Source: Epiperipatus broadwayi (taxonomy: Eukaryota; Onychophora; Udeonychophora; Euonychophora; Peripatidae). Taken from it: DNA of 64,000 nt. The position numbers were made by a program, and so were the translations under genes. Every line of letters begins with the position of its first letter. Positions within the stretch are counted from its first letter, which is position 1. Shown here one piece after another: positions 1 through 12,080 of this stretch. Below the pieces are notes generated by a model, which worked only from the letters and a program-made list of their open reading frames with translations, searched no databases and was not told the DNA's origin. The stretch is from NCBI GenBank assembly GCA_028023455.1, contig JAQFVV010012507.1:1116001-1180000 (forward strand), given 5' to 3'.

Positions 1-1194
1 TCATTTAAATCCTACCAGATCTTCACTATGTTTAGTGATCAGACAAAAAGAGGAACACCACCAGTTGTTAATCTAACGTGGAACCCTTGACGTATTACTT
101 CAGATAACTACAGTGAAAAATGAAGAAACAACGCTTATTTTAAGTGACAGAGCTGTAAATTGTAGGAACATATTATGACCATAAACAAACCATTTAATAT
201 TTTCCAGCAGGAAAAAAAAATTACAGCTATTATGTTTTGAGAGTTTATATTTAAAAATTATTTAAATTTTATCTTAATTATTTTGAGTTTATATGTAATA
301 TCTAGTAACCTGAATGTTAAGTTGTAGAAATTGTCAGTTTTAGAAAAAAAAAAAAAAATATTCGCTCTGTTTTTATTATATTTGTTAACATTTTCTAAGA
401 ACTTTGTTTAATACATGTAAGCATTTTTTAAAAGGAAAGAGTAACAAAACAATGACAATAATGTAAAATGTAATGTTCGCACATAAATTGTTTAAGACTT
501 AAATAATCATACTTAGTCATATTGTTATAATCATTGGGTTCATTCATCTGTAGTTAATTCTATATTTAATTACTGAAAATTACATTTTATGGAGGCATAT
601 TTATAGTGAACATATACAGTTGTTTGTTCACTATTAAATAATTATATATATTTGGTTTCATATAGGAGAATACATTCCTATCTATATATGTTGTAGTTTT
701 ATTAAATTAGGACTAAGACCTAAAAGATCACTCTTATAGTTATTGGTATGTTTTATTGAATTAGGGATTAAGATCAAAAGATCACTTCTTATAGTTATTT
801 GTTATATAAAGATAGCATTAATTTCTATCCCATGTAGAATATATGTATGTGTTGATACTAGGAAGCATAGGAGTCAAATAAACATTTTATATTTATGAGT
901 TCATATATACATAGAATTATGTTTTAAGATTAATGAAGTTGGGATTCAATGTATGTTAAAGCACAAGAGAGTTGCCACCCATCCTTTTAAACTGGCATCT
1001 GCTAGAATTGTTTGCCTCTACAATAACCATAAAATTGCAAAATAAAAGAGACTTGGCACATAATTAATTCCTCACATGCAATAAATATATGAGCCAATAG
1101 TGTTCCCCTCAATAGGCATTGGTTATTTAATCTTAATGTAGGCAGCATGGTATGCAGAAGATTTGGATAAAGAATTTGTGTCAGTATACTTGTA
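1..1194. other. A+T-rich DNA without recognisable gene
   Basis: No coding region or known repeat is recognisable. The one structure is an imperfect tandem duplication of about 55 bp: positions 696-748 and 752-802 share the words TTTTATT-AATTAGG, AAAAGATCAC and TTATAGTTATT. The LINE fragment that starts near 1195 may reach somewhat further upstream in decayed form. Confidence 0.6.
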
Positions 1195-1655
1195 TAAAAG
1201 GTGGGGTGTGTTAGGAGGATTGTTGAGTGTTATAGTGGTAAGAAGTGGGATAGAAGGGTCGATGTATTAATAAAGAATAGGGAGTTGGAGAGATGGAGAA
1301 CCAGTATGGAGAGTAAAATGAGGCTAAATAAATATAGAAGTAAATGGAACATTGGGTGTGAGTTATTTTATGATAATACTAAGGAAAGTAGTTTATTGTT
1401 TAAGGCTCGAATGGGATCTTTAGAAACAAGGGAATATACACGTAAATGAAAAAATATGAGTGATTTAGTCTGCAAGTTGTGTAAAGAAGGCATAGAAAAT
1501 ATTAGGCATCTGTTACTTCAATGTAAATGCTTGGAAGCAGAAAAAGCAGAAAGGGTACAAATAATGAAGTTATGGAAGAATAAATATGAACAAAGTAATT
1601 ATACAGAAAATGAGTTATTGTTTTTTATGCTGGATTTTGGAAAAAAATAAGAGGG
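1195..1655 (+). pseudogene. LINE (non-LTR retrotransposon) C-terminal fragment with CCHC zinc knuckle
   Basis: This is the C-terminal tail of a LINE reverse transcriptase polyprotein. Two segments in one frame (1201-1449 and 1456-1650) are separated by a single TGA at 1447-1449. The first ends in a basic region with SLLFKARMGSLE. The second carries CKLC, eight residues, then HLLLQC, that is C-x2-C-x8-H-x4-C, the knuckle typical of LINE C-termini. Weaker similarity in another frame (KARELTKIMLWKWDG, about 1670-1720) suggests a frameshift and further decay downstream. No reverse transcriptase core lies upstream, so the copy is 5'-truncated, as is usual for LINEs. It differs from the LINEs at 49-56 kb. 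The clade cannot be named from this fragment. Confidence 0.6.
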
Positions 1656-3279
1656 ATTTAGATATGAAAGCCAGGGAATTGACCAAGATTATGTTGTGGA
1701 AATGGGATGGAACAACTTATGGGAAAACTTAAGGTGGAGAATGGAAAGGGAAGGTAAAGTGGCTAACAGGTTTCTGAGTATAGTTGCTGAGATTCTGACT
1801 TCATATAAGGAGATGTCACAGTGCATCACATCACATATGCAATTATGCAAATCTCTTGAATACCACAAAATTTAATATTTTTTAACAGAATTACTATCAT
1901 CATACTTTGCTAATTATCTACCAGTTATTCTTTGAAACAGACACTCTGTATTGAAAGTTAACTTAGCAGATTAATAAACAAATTTATTTTAACCTTAATT
2001 TGGTTGTACTTATTACTTATTTCTCTATAACTATATTAATACTATAATGGAAATGAAGATTTAAATTAACATTGGCAGTGAAATCTTGAACATTTATGTG
2101 TAATAATAATCTTCCTTCATGCATATGGAATAAGACAATAATGAATAAAGATTAAAAGGACTTTGTTAAAAAAAATTATATATTAATTAATAACTATATT
2201 TTGTAATCAAATTATTATCAGTTTGTTAACTTCTTTAAATGAAGAATATTTAGTCTACATTTATTCATCAGGAGTAACTTGTGTTCTTTGTGATAATTTA
2301 CTATGTTTAATAATATATTATAGTCGTAAAGTAAAATTTTCTGTTAGTAGAAATATAATCCAACTTTTCAGTATCTTCGCATGTTTATCTAAGATTATTT
2401 TTTTCCCAAAAAAAAAAAAAAAAAGATTTGTTAATGTACCCCCCCCCCCTTGAAAATATACAAGTCCAAGTCTTATCTCATTTCCGTCTTTTTATTTACT
2501 GTCTGGAATTTAACTTTGAAATGTTTTCAATTCGGTCATTAAAATTCCTAATTCTACTTTTAAAATAATGCTTGACGTCTAACCTTTTATACATTTCTAT
2601 AAAAATGCATTTCTTCCTCAGGATGAAAATTTGTTAATTCATAAATTCGAGTTATTTAAATTCGTATTTTCCAGTAAATCGAAAAAAAGATGTTGCTATT
2701 CTGTCGAATATATCATCACCCCCTATTATAATGTTTATACATCTTTTATTTTTAAGAAATTTAATTTTATTAATCATTGTATAGTTATAACAAAATGCAT
2801 GATTATTTTCTAAATAATTGTAAGTCCTTTTTTTTGATTTTCATGAAATCTGATAATAATTATTTTCAGTATAGGATACTTATTGTTTTTAATTAAGGCA
2901 ATTGTCCTTAATTTAAAATTGACTCTCATCTGGGAGTTTCAATGAAAAATCTTCAATAAATTGCATACTATGCCTAAAATATAGATTGTTTCCCCCCTGC
3001 CATATTTTCTTATTAACCACTAACTAGGCTAATAACGTTATATTTTATAATAAATGAAGGCTCACAATTTTTGTTTTGTACCATTTAGAACTGACTTGTG
3101 AGCTAATTATTAATACGCACTCACACGTGCTTAATCATACTATAAAACAATCGTACATCTACTGGTAATAATTCAAACCATTAAACAATGTTAAATATGG
3201 TATTCACACATCTAAAATATATCATTTTAAAATTCCACTAATATTGCAATCAGAAAATATTGGGTTTTGGAGCAGGATA
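1656..3279. other. A+T-rich DNA without recognisable gene
   Basis: Apart from the decayed LINE tail in the first hundred bases, nothing is recognised. Short homopolymers occur: about 17 A at 2407-2424 and 9 C at 2441-2449. Short open frames here have low-complexity composition and no domain signature. Confidence 0.5.
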
Positions 3280-3863
3280 TATATTGGACTATTTCCATTA
3301 TCTAATATCAAGTATTGAATGTCTTTAGAAAAATTATACTTTAGTTAAATTTTCTAATTCTATTCAACTATTACTAATAGCATACATATTAGTATATGCA
3401 CAATGTTTCAAGAGGTATTAACATCTCTTTTTTAGGTGTTGTTGGCCTGATCAACAACAATAAATAGCATGGAAATCAAATCTGGATCTTTAGATTTTTG
3501 AAGACTGAATTTTGAAGTAACACTCAAACCAACTGAGCCGTCTTGCAAAGACAACAGTTAGTAGAAATTTCATATACTTCTCTATGAGGTTCCTCCTCAT
3601 TTCTCAACTTTTTCCTAAAAGCAAAGTTAATCGGTGTTTTTATATATTATGTATAGTCATTCCAGGTTGATTTTGTATAGACATACTAGGATGACGTATG
3701 GGTTATCCACCATTGTCATATGAGCCATTTCTTTCTTCTTTGTACCTTTTCCTTTCTATCCAATATTTTTGTATTTTCCCAAATGAACATAGGTTTATTA
3801 ATGCATACATGGTCTATTACCTTAGACACATCTGCTTTCTCTCTTTTAATCATCAGTTTGTAT
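3280..3863 (-). mobile_element. Penelope-like element, 3' part (copy a), interrupted by repeat B
   Basis: Minus-strand PLE remnant. The end of a GIY-YIG endonuclease (KLMIKREKADVSKV, DHVC, then a W/F-rich tail) reads from 3863 down to about 3716 and matches the better copy at 26449-26757 (KLMIRKEKTDVTKV, DHVC). Below it are the 3' untranslated region, the tRNA-like module (3548-3470) and a tail ending near 3280 that also ends the copies at 25964 and 61020. The reading frame is cut at 3863/3864 exactly where repeat B starts, so B appears to have inserted into the GIY-YIG domain. The reverse transcriptase part is missing here. Confidence 0.7.
3406..3548 (-). ncRNA. tRNA-like head plus hammerhead-like block in the PLE 3' region (copy a)
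   Basis: Read on the minus strand, 3540-3521 is CGGCTCAGTTGGTTTGAGTG, a good Pol III A box (D-arm with GCTC/GAGT pairing). 3482-3471 is GATTTGATTTCC, a plausible B box about 40 nt later, the spacing of a tRNA gene. Downstream is a block equivalent to CTGATGA-stem-GAAA, eroded here to CTAAAAA ... TTGAAAC (3434-3406). No complete tRNA cloverleaf forms, so this is a tRNA-derived SINE-type head rather than a working tRNA. The block is shared with 26.1, 28.8 and 61.2 kb. Confidence 0.5.
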
Positions 3864-6741
3864 TGTATCAGTCGAAAATGTATGTCCATCCAACAAGATT
3901 TAGAATCTGAGCAAAAGTACTCCGAATCCACTCATGCCCAAGATACATAGGTCAGGAGCAATAATGAATTCTAATCTATTTGCCCATTCTCCAAATCTAT
4001 AACACTATGGACAACAACTACAAGGATACTACATAAATTAATTATTTCTGGGCCCGGTGCTACATCGTTTTGCATGAGAACTCAGCTGATGATGGTGATG
4101 AGAGATTGAGTGAACCTGAGATATAAGTAAAAAAAAACATAAAATAAATATTATTAAGGAGATTTGAACAACTGGATTAAGTTTAAAAACAAATATTTAT
4201 TTTGACAAAAATTCAAGATTTTATATAAGTATAATCAACATCACGCAGTTTAAACTATTATTTTGGTTACAAATTTTTGACAATCTTTATACAATTATTT
4301 TATTTTAATGAATATTAATTTAATGTGGCAGTTACAATACTGAACATATATTTAAGATAGGTTTTTATTCAATATTACAAAAACAAATTTATCTGGGTAA
4401 TTGGTAGACGTTTATACATTAAAACACATATAAAGATATGACAATAATAGAGTTTTACTGTTTAGACGATTTTAATGGGATGCCTTTGGCATTGGATACA
4501 TAACTTTATTTTCATTTATAGAATTTATTTACAACATTAAAATTAGGATACATTGTGATCAAAATGTACTTAAAACAACATTTATTTAATAAACATTTTC
4601 AACATTTAACTAACAGATATTGTGAAACTCTATCAATACGGGGGATGGCTTATTCAATAAAGGGGAGGGCAGCTTCATGAGAGGTTGGATTTTCAAATTC
4701 CAATGAAAAATATTACAAAGAGAAAAATGTCTCATTATCACATATCATTATGATTTATTTTGTCAAACAGGCTAAAAGAAAAACGAACTATAAGAAATTG
4801 CAATGCTAGCATTGTCAGTGAGAGAGAGAAAAATGGCAGCTTTGGACAAGAAAATGTCATTCTCCAATTATTAAGGTGGTATGCCAGCTTCATGCTAAAA
4901 TGGTACCAAATGAGAAAAAGGTAGATAGGATGTTGCTATGCATCTGGTTTACGGTAAGTCCATGAGAGCTTCAACTACACTGACTGGCAAGTTCCAAAAG
5001 TAGACTTAGATTTCTGTTATGAACCAGAACAATAAAAGAGGATGGAATGCTTCGAATCCCTGGGGTGTGGTACAGGTGAATCAAAGCAGGATATAAATAT
5101 ATACTTTGAGGGGAAGAATGACAAACTAAGATGATTGTGAATCCCTGGAATGAGGTACAGGTGACTCAGATCAAAGCTATATGTGGCTTATTAATAATTT
5201 CTGACATCTACCAGCAATGCTATTATAAGACTATAAAAACATTAGATTTAAATACTAAATAAATATTTAAATGATTTAACAAATATGTAATGATATGTTA
5301 AAATAATGATCCATGGAAGATAAAGTCATTTATGAGAAGTTAAACTATAATTAATGAAGCGTGCATTTTTTCCCTTTCTTGAATCAATACTATTCTGTTT
5401 AAATATATAAAAAAAACTAAAATTCATGCACTTAAAAGTGTGAACAACAAAGTAGAATTTGTTCACCAGCATTTTTGGCGATAATGATGAATAAAGAAAT
5501 TAATAAAACTAACGATCACCAATATCCACCCCAGATTGCAAAGTATTTATACATTTTGTATCATTTTACGGTAAAATATATTTTTAAAAAAAAAAAAACA
5601 TATATTTATTTTACAAGAAAAACTCAGTCTTACGAACTATTTAGAAATAAATAAATAAGAACTCATTAATCCCCCCCCTTCTCTTTCCACAGTGGGATAT
5701 AGAAGTTCATAAGATTGGGTTTGATTAGCATTTGTAAATAAAATTAAATGAAAAATATAAAAATATCATTTAAAATAAATTATAACTGCACTAAATTATA
5801 TAAAAAAGTAAGAAGCGTGAGTTGGATGAAATATTTCATAGTAGTATTAATTTGATAGAAGAGAATATAAAGAAAATAACTATTAATTTAACATACTCAC
5901 CAATTAGTGAGTTAAAAGAGATTCAAAATATACAGAAAACATTAATTTTAAAGATGTACAAGTTCTGTTGCAGGCAGCATTCTTTGATGGCACAGGCACT
6001 CTTGAATGATAGGAGCTACATCATGCACGGTGAAGAGTGAAGATGAAGATGGAGGGAAAAGTGGCTTAATCCCCTTTTTTAAAAAAATCAAACAGACATG
6101 AAGTTGGTTAATGACTACTGACCAAACTCTGACACAATAGATTTTTGACCCTATTTATACAAACTTTGAGTTATTCAAAGAATGTTTTTAATCAAACTTC
6201 TTAACTCTTAATCAATCTTTAATTTATAAAAATATTTTTTCTATTGTTAGTGGAGATGCAATTGTTAGATAACTGTCCAAAAATAAATTCAAATCAATTT
6301 CCAGATTGGAAAGAGATTTGATAAAAATGTTAACAGCTAACTAAAATCAATTAGCTTTGTTTTAAATTTTTCTTTCATTAACTCTAATTAAAAATTTTTT
6401 TTTTTAAATCATGAATCCCACTCCTTTAATTACTCTTAGGACAGTTAATAACTGCATCTTCCATCTTGAATATTTGTGTAATTATATAAAGAAAAATATC
6501 TGTAAAAAACATAACATATAGTTAAAAAAAAATACAAAATTATTTACAAGATTTGTTTGTGCTTTTATATATATATAAAAGCTCCATTAATATATGAATA
6601 TATCTGAGTCGCATCCATAAAAATTAATATTTAAAATTAAAGAAAAATTTATTTGAGATTTATATTTATAAATTTTTATAGACGCTTCTCATAAATATAT
6701 GTATAGTTTATATACATGTGACAAAAAAAACAGGATGAAAT
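3864..6741. repeat. Repeat family B, copy 1 (LTR-like, about 2.9 kb)
   Basis: This segment aligns along its whole length with 30070-33074. Shared landmarks are GTATGTCCATCCAACAAG near the start, GAGAACTCAGCTGATGATG near 4080, GAGATTTGAACAACTGG near 4160, and TGTTTGTGCTTTTATATATA near 6555. It starts with TGTATCAGT (TGTACCAGT in copy 2), nearly the same start as the LTRs of the element at 7305-15882, and follows ...TAT as those do. Similarity stops near 6741 without a clear CA end. No long reading frame or known protein is encoded. Most likely a solo LTR or truncated LTR of a relative of family A; an unknown non-autonomous transposon remains possible. A 22-nt perfect palindrome (half-site GCTTTTATATA) lies at 6561-6582. 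Confidence 0.6.
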
Positions 6742-7304
6742 TAGTATTAAGGTTATGTAAAGCATTACATATGATGTTATTATTATAATTATCTGGCCAA
6801 ATTGGTTAACTGCAAGGTATTGGCTAATAATTTAACTGATAGCTATAGCAGGAAGTTGCCACATTTAGCAGAGTTGGTTGATTTCCAGAGTTATACAGAT
6901 AGATATCATGAATCAAATGTAGCTGGATTCAAGACAATAGATCTGACAGCACATTATAGCACCACAGAGGAGTTTTGATTCACAGAGAGACAGGGTCATT
7001 TCTAATGGAACAATTAACCTGCACAAATGTGAACAAAAATTGATTGCTAACCTGGACAGAAGAGAGATCACTGCCAACAAATTACCTGATTATAACTGTC
7101 CTGATACTGACAATTGCCTGGACTATGCCTAACTGGAGTGACCAATTTTTCAAAAGAATTCCATCAGCTTGATGAAGTTGTTATGTATACAAAAGTGAGT
7201 TGTTTTTAAAAAATCATTTGAAAGACATTTTAAAATGTTTATATTTAATTTAGATATTTTGATTAGCTAAATGCAACCTGTGAGAGTGATATATATATAT
7301 ATAT
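6742..7304. other. Unassigned segment with short PLE-like similarity
   Basis: Between repeat B copy 1 and the LTR element. Bases 6754-6795 (ATGTAAAGCATTACATATG and an ATTATTATAAT run) closely resemble 42038-42085 in the minus-strand PLE copy c, where the same words encode the linker after the reverse transcriptase. This could be the same PLE resuming after the B insertion, although about 200 bp of intervening PLE sequence would be missing. The rest (6820-7190) is less A+T-rich than its surroundings and looks like decayed coding sequence, but no family was recognised. Confidence 0.35.
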
Positions 7305-7534
7305 TGTACCAGTTGAAAAACCCACCACCAAAAGAACTGCAAGTTGGATCCAAACTCAGGTGGTCAAACTGAATTCAAACCCAAGTCAACAGCTCAGATC
7401 AAATCAATGGATTACATATATTGACGGCACAGTGCTATGCACCAAGTAACTAGCTCAATGGATGATGATTAATGAGACCCCTGATCTAACTCTAATAAAG
7501 TATAATAAAATAACTAAGAATCTTTATAAGTCAA

Positions 7535-7592
<58 letters not shown>

Positions 7593-10000
7593 CAAGTTGC
7601 CAATACAGACAGTGAGCATTAATATTAAAATACTTATTGAATAAGAAAAAAAATTAAAAACCAAATGTGTTAATAAAGTAAGTGTTTAATAATAATAACA
7701 ATTTTGTTCAACTTTTAGATTATGATTATATAGATTACCTCTAGTCTTTAAATGGAATTTATATTTACAATAAGAATGGCAATCCTTATTATATGCCAAT
7801 ACTATTACGCAATATTCTAGGAGAATTATATATATATATATCTATGCCCCGACTAGGAAGTAAAGGTAGATAACGGTATTTGGCTGTGACAGAAATTATG
7901 ATTCAAATTCTAAAAGAATGTGAGATTTATTTTCACATTCGCAAATCAATTCACAAAGAGCAAGATACGTATTTAGGGCCTAACTTTAATATTTAATAAA
8001 AAACTTACTTAATTATAAATAAATATGAATTTTTTCGACTTTAGTAAAATCAATTCATCACAATTTACAAGCATGAGAGTGGGCTTTAGTGGAACAAAGA
8101 CGTAACGGTGCTGACGAATTATGAGCTATAAAATGAAATTGAAAGATAATAGCTAGTCGATAATCGAAGTCCTATGGCGGCTTGCATCTGACAAGTCTTA
8201 TGCCCTTTGACTAATATAAACAGGAGAGGAAGTGCTTTCTTCCTTGATAATTTATAATAACAGAAATATGATTACTGACCAGCCTAACGAAGTGGAAGAT
8301 TGCCCTACATCAGCTACACTTGAAGATGATGACTTGATAGTCATTGTTTGAATACTAAAACCCATATAGAATGCTCTACGTGATGACTTGATCAATTAAT
8401 TAAAGTCAAACGAGCTTTTAATGAAAACTATTTTAAATTATTTGTAAATCATATTAATTATGCCCCAATCATTGTGCCCTTCCTGAATCTTAAATAACAA
8501 AGTTGAATTAGGATATATTTGATTCTTTATTGGCCCTTTTGCAATAAAAACATTTTAAGATTAGATATGAATAAATACATATTGGTGAATACAAAAAATA
8601 GCTGGGGCATAGATTAAAAATGGAGCTAATAATTTATTATTAGCCAATTATAAAAATAACACACACATTTAATAATCTCTTTCAACTTGATAATTGATAG
8701 AACGGTAAATCTCATTCTAATGGGCAAGAATTACTATTAGAATTAATATATTATTATTTGCACAAGGCAACGGAAACAAAGGAGATCATCGAGTCGAAAG
8801 ATTATTGGCATATAATTAAAAATAAATGACATTAATAAATCACATGATAAATATATATATAATATAGTAAATGAACCGCCAAGTAAGAAAAGAGAAATTT
8901 TAAAGACTAGAGGTTGAGAGAACTACGATATAAATGTACAGTAGCATGAATAATGGGTTTTATAAAGATTGTTACATTAAAGAATAAAAGAACTCTAAAA
9001 GGGAGTGTAAAGTAAAGTTCAAAACTGTCCAGAAAGTTTAAGGTTCATTATGAAAACATATTACCCATGTCTGCCAGGGCTGGTTCTTAGGTTACACGTC
9101 CAAGTTGGTAAAAAAATGTAGGCATGCATTTGGTCGATTACTTGAACAGTATTTTAATGAATTTTCACAATTTTAGCAGCATGATTGGTCCAGAAAAGAT
9201 TCAGCAGCCTCATTGAAGATTGTTAGGGACTTCAGAAACCATAACCAGATTCCTGATGTTTTAGCCCTTCACCATGATCAAAACACTATTTAATTTTATA
9301 ATTTAAAAATGCACAGAGTTGACTGCACTTCTATACAACAAAGATGGCTTGTCTTTTTCCAAACTTTTCAGAGCTATATATCTGTCCTCTGATGCCTTCA
9401 GGCTAACACTTGTTTAATTATCAATGTTTTTAGATTTACTGGTTGTTTTTAGATACATTCCTTCGATAAGGCTTTCAAACTCATTAACTTGAATTCATTT
9501 TCTAATTAGAAAATGAATTCTTAAAATCAGAAAATGATTTTAATTAGGAAATCCTTATCTTTTTTCTAATTAATAAAACTTTAACTATTGTTTTTGGAAA
9601 GGGAAAATCTGAAAGCTTATCGAAAGAATGTAGCTTTTAGTCAATAAAACTTTAACAAATTATTTAAAAATAAAATCAAACATTCCCAACACAATGAAAC
9701 TTTTAAACAATTATATATATTTAAATATTTACAAATATATACGCACAATCCATGCAGTTATAATATATAAATTCATGAATAATTCTATCATGAATTTATT
9801 AATAGAATTGATCAATTTAAATCTGAAACTAATTAATTTTAATATGCATTTATGAAATAAGTTATTCTTTATGGAAATTAGCGTGGATTGAACGTATAAA
9901 GCCTCATTGCATCGGAAATTTAAGGTTAGTACTAGGGTTTGAAGTGGGCTTATAGCTAGATGTCATGAAGCTAGGATTGAACTCAGATCCGACTGCTTCA
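7305..10000 (-). repeat. LTR (downstream, 3' LTR of the minus-strand element)
   Basis: 2696 bp, TG...CA. Differences from the other LTR are roughly 5 percent in the first 190 bases by eye, plus microsatellite length changes ((TA)n at 7539-7581 is longer here; the run near 8852 is short). It contains a 30-nt perfect palindrome at 9491-9520 and several AATAAA-type signals. Many differences are CpG in one copy and TpG or CpA in the other. Short open frames inside show no protein family. Confidence 0.75.
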
Positions 10001-10014
10001 TTTCTTTTCACTTC
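10001..10014 (-). promoter_or_regulatory. Polypurine tract of the LTR element
   Basis: On the minus strand GAAGTGAAAAGAAA directly precedes the LTR start TGAAGCAGTC. A purine-rich tract abutting the 3' LTR is the usual primer for plus-strand DNA synthesis. One T interrupts the purines. Confidence 0.55.
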
Positions 10015-10292
10015 AAAAAAAACAATGAAAAAAAAAATCTCTTTACTTATGTGTGATACATTCGCATAAGCGTAATCGACTAATTTGTAGACTCTGGGAG
10101 AACAGCATTAGCGTGAATATCATCTGTACAAACTACAAAAATTATACATGTCTCAATGCGATCATTTTTTTTAATATTATCTTGCTTATAATAAGCTTAT
10201 AATAAATCGGTCCGATAATCAAGTCTCATTTTCCCCATGGTCATGTCACTCGGTCATCTGTATATATATATATCTGTCATTTAATGTTTGTA

Positions 10293-11384
10293 CTATTGTT
10301 TCCCTGGATCAGGTGGTACATATGGTTTTAACTTTTGATAATGGTCATAGTCTTGGTCTTTTCTGGTTGGTGTCAAGTTCCCATAGTCTATTGCAGTCAA
10401 AAAGTCTATGGTCTTTTCTATTGACATAGGGCACATCCCAAGTATGATTCTTTGGATCCATGGGGATAAATGATGTCTGATGGTCCGGATGATGGGTTGG
10501 TCCTCATATTTGAAGGCTGTTAGGGATTTGAATGTGGTTACTTCCTGAATGAAGTAGGTTGCATATCCCTGTCTGCAGTTTTCTTGATATTTCTGTGTGT
10601 TCAGTCTATGCAAAATGCCATCCTGCCTTTCTTCACTCCAATATTTTTTTAAATGGCATTTTCATATCCTTGGATCATGGTAGGTGGTTTTTTTAATAGC
10701 TTCCACCATGCCTTGGCAGCTTCTCTTAAGTAGTGGCTGGCTAAAATAACCTTTTCCTTTTCTGCTACAGAGTGCAGACAGAAAAATTCTTTAATGCTGT
10801 CTAGATGATCTATGGGCCTTTCTCCTGGGTTACCCTAAAAATTTGAATTTCTACAGAAGATATAAGGGATGGTCTCTGCAAATTCCTTAGACTCAGTTCG
10901 GGTTCATCGTCCATTCCATTTTAATTTTTGATTTTATCTTACTAGTGGTCTGAACATCTTCTTTTTCCCTGTCTGTATTTAAATCAGCTTCTTCCAACGT
11001 TTTTTGATTTGACTCATCTTTACTATCCACAACTTCTTTTGGTGTGGTCTGATCATCTTCATCTCTTCTTGGGGCCTTGTAAGTGTCTATTGCTGTATGA
11101 TGCTTTACAATCTCTGGGTTTGGGTTGGTTTGGATGCCTCATTTTTCTTCAAGCCTTAAAATCCTTTTCATCATCATCAGCATTAACTTCCTGTCTTCTC
11201 TCATTTCTCTGAGGATCGTATGAAAAGTCTCTCGATCATCATGATCATCTTTAGCCGTCTTTCTGCTTTGATGGTTGTGCTTTTTCCTGTTGATCTGATT
11301 TTTAAAAGTGATCTCTCGTTCACTGGAGGTGGTTGAAGGTGCATTACTATCATCAGTCAATCCTTTATCTAATTGTTCTTCCAT
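10293..11384 (-). pseudogene. Decayed gag of the minus-strand LTR element
   Basis: Structural protein of an LTR retrotransposon, read from 11384 down to 10293 in three frame-shifted pieces. The N-terminal piece (open from 11426 to 11139; I take the Met at 11384, which starts MEEQ) is acidic and then basic and helical (REMREDRKLMLMMMKRIL). The middle piece (about 10835-10655) has the capsid-like pattern HLDSIKEFFCLHSVAEKEKV, then ILASHYLREAAKAWW, typical of retrotransposon gag. The C-terminal piece (10613-10293) ends YVPPDPGKQ. No CCHC nucleocapsid knuckle is seen. At least two frameshifts and several stops make it non-functional. Superfamily (Gypsy-like or other) is not decided by these motifs. 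Confidence 0.65.
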
Positions 11385-12080
11385 CTTTAAAAGTGAATAA
11401 ATAATATAATAAACAATGTGAATCACAAACTTATGGCACTCTCTGTATACTTAAATAATAATTTTGTTTCTTCAGTACATTTAATTAGGTCTCTGACTAC
11501 TGATCCCATTGTCCCTATCTTCATTAGCTGCTGCATATTATTTCCCCAATCTATGTAATCTGCTATTTTTAGTTTAGTTTTAGTTTGCCTACATTTTCTT
11601 GGTTAGCTCTTTCTATTAATTCTTTGAATGAGACATGTATTTTATTTAAAAATATTAAAGATAAGGAAAAAAAACATTATTCACTTTCTCTCTGTTCAAC
11701 TGTTCTCCCATGTCCAAAAAAAAACTATACAAATAATTAGTAATATACAAACATTCATATATATATTAGCAGGTAGTACAAGTAATTGTATTGGACACAT
11801 TTGGTTTTCATTATTTAGACAACTGACCCACTACTGTGCTGATAATCAAATTTACTGACAAATTTATTTATATGGGCGCCAATGAGCAAAATGAGATCAA
11901 TAGGGCCTGTGAAATAACCCATTGACCCCCAAACTACATATGACTGACTTAATTTTTGATAGAACAATTTGATTGATGAATATTTATCACTTATTAACAA
12001 CTGACATGTTCCTGACCTGAGTTTAAATATGAGTTCACTACTTCATTTTTACTAAGCATGAGGCTTTCACACAAAAAAAA

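Noticed and set aside
5822-6040. 72-codon open frame in repeat B copy 1
   Set aside because: The matching part of B copy 2 is interrupted by stops and indels, so the frame is not conserved.
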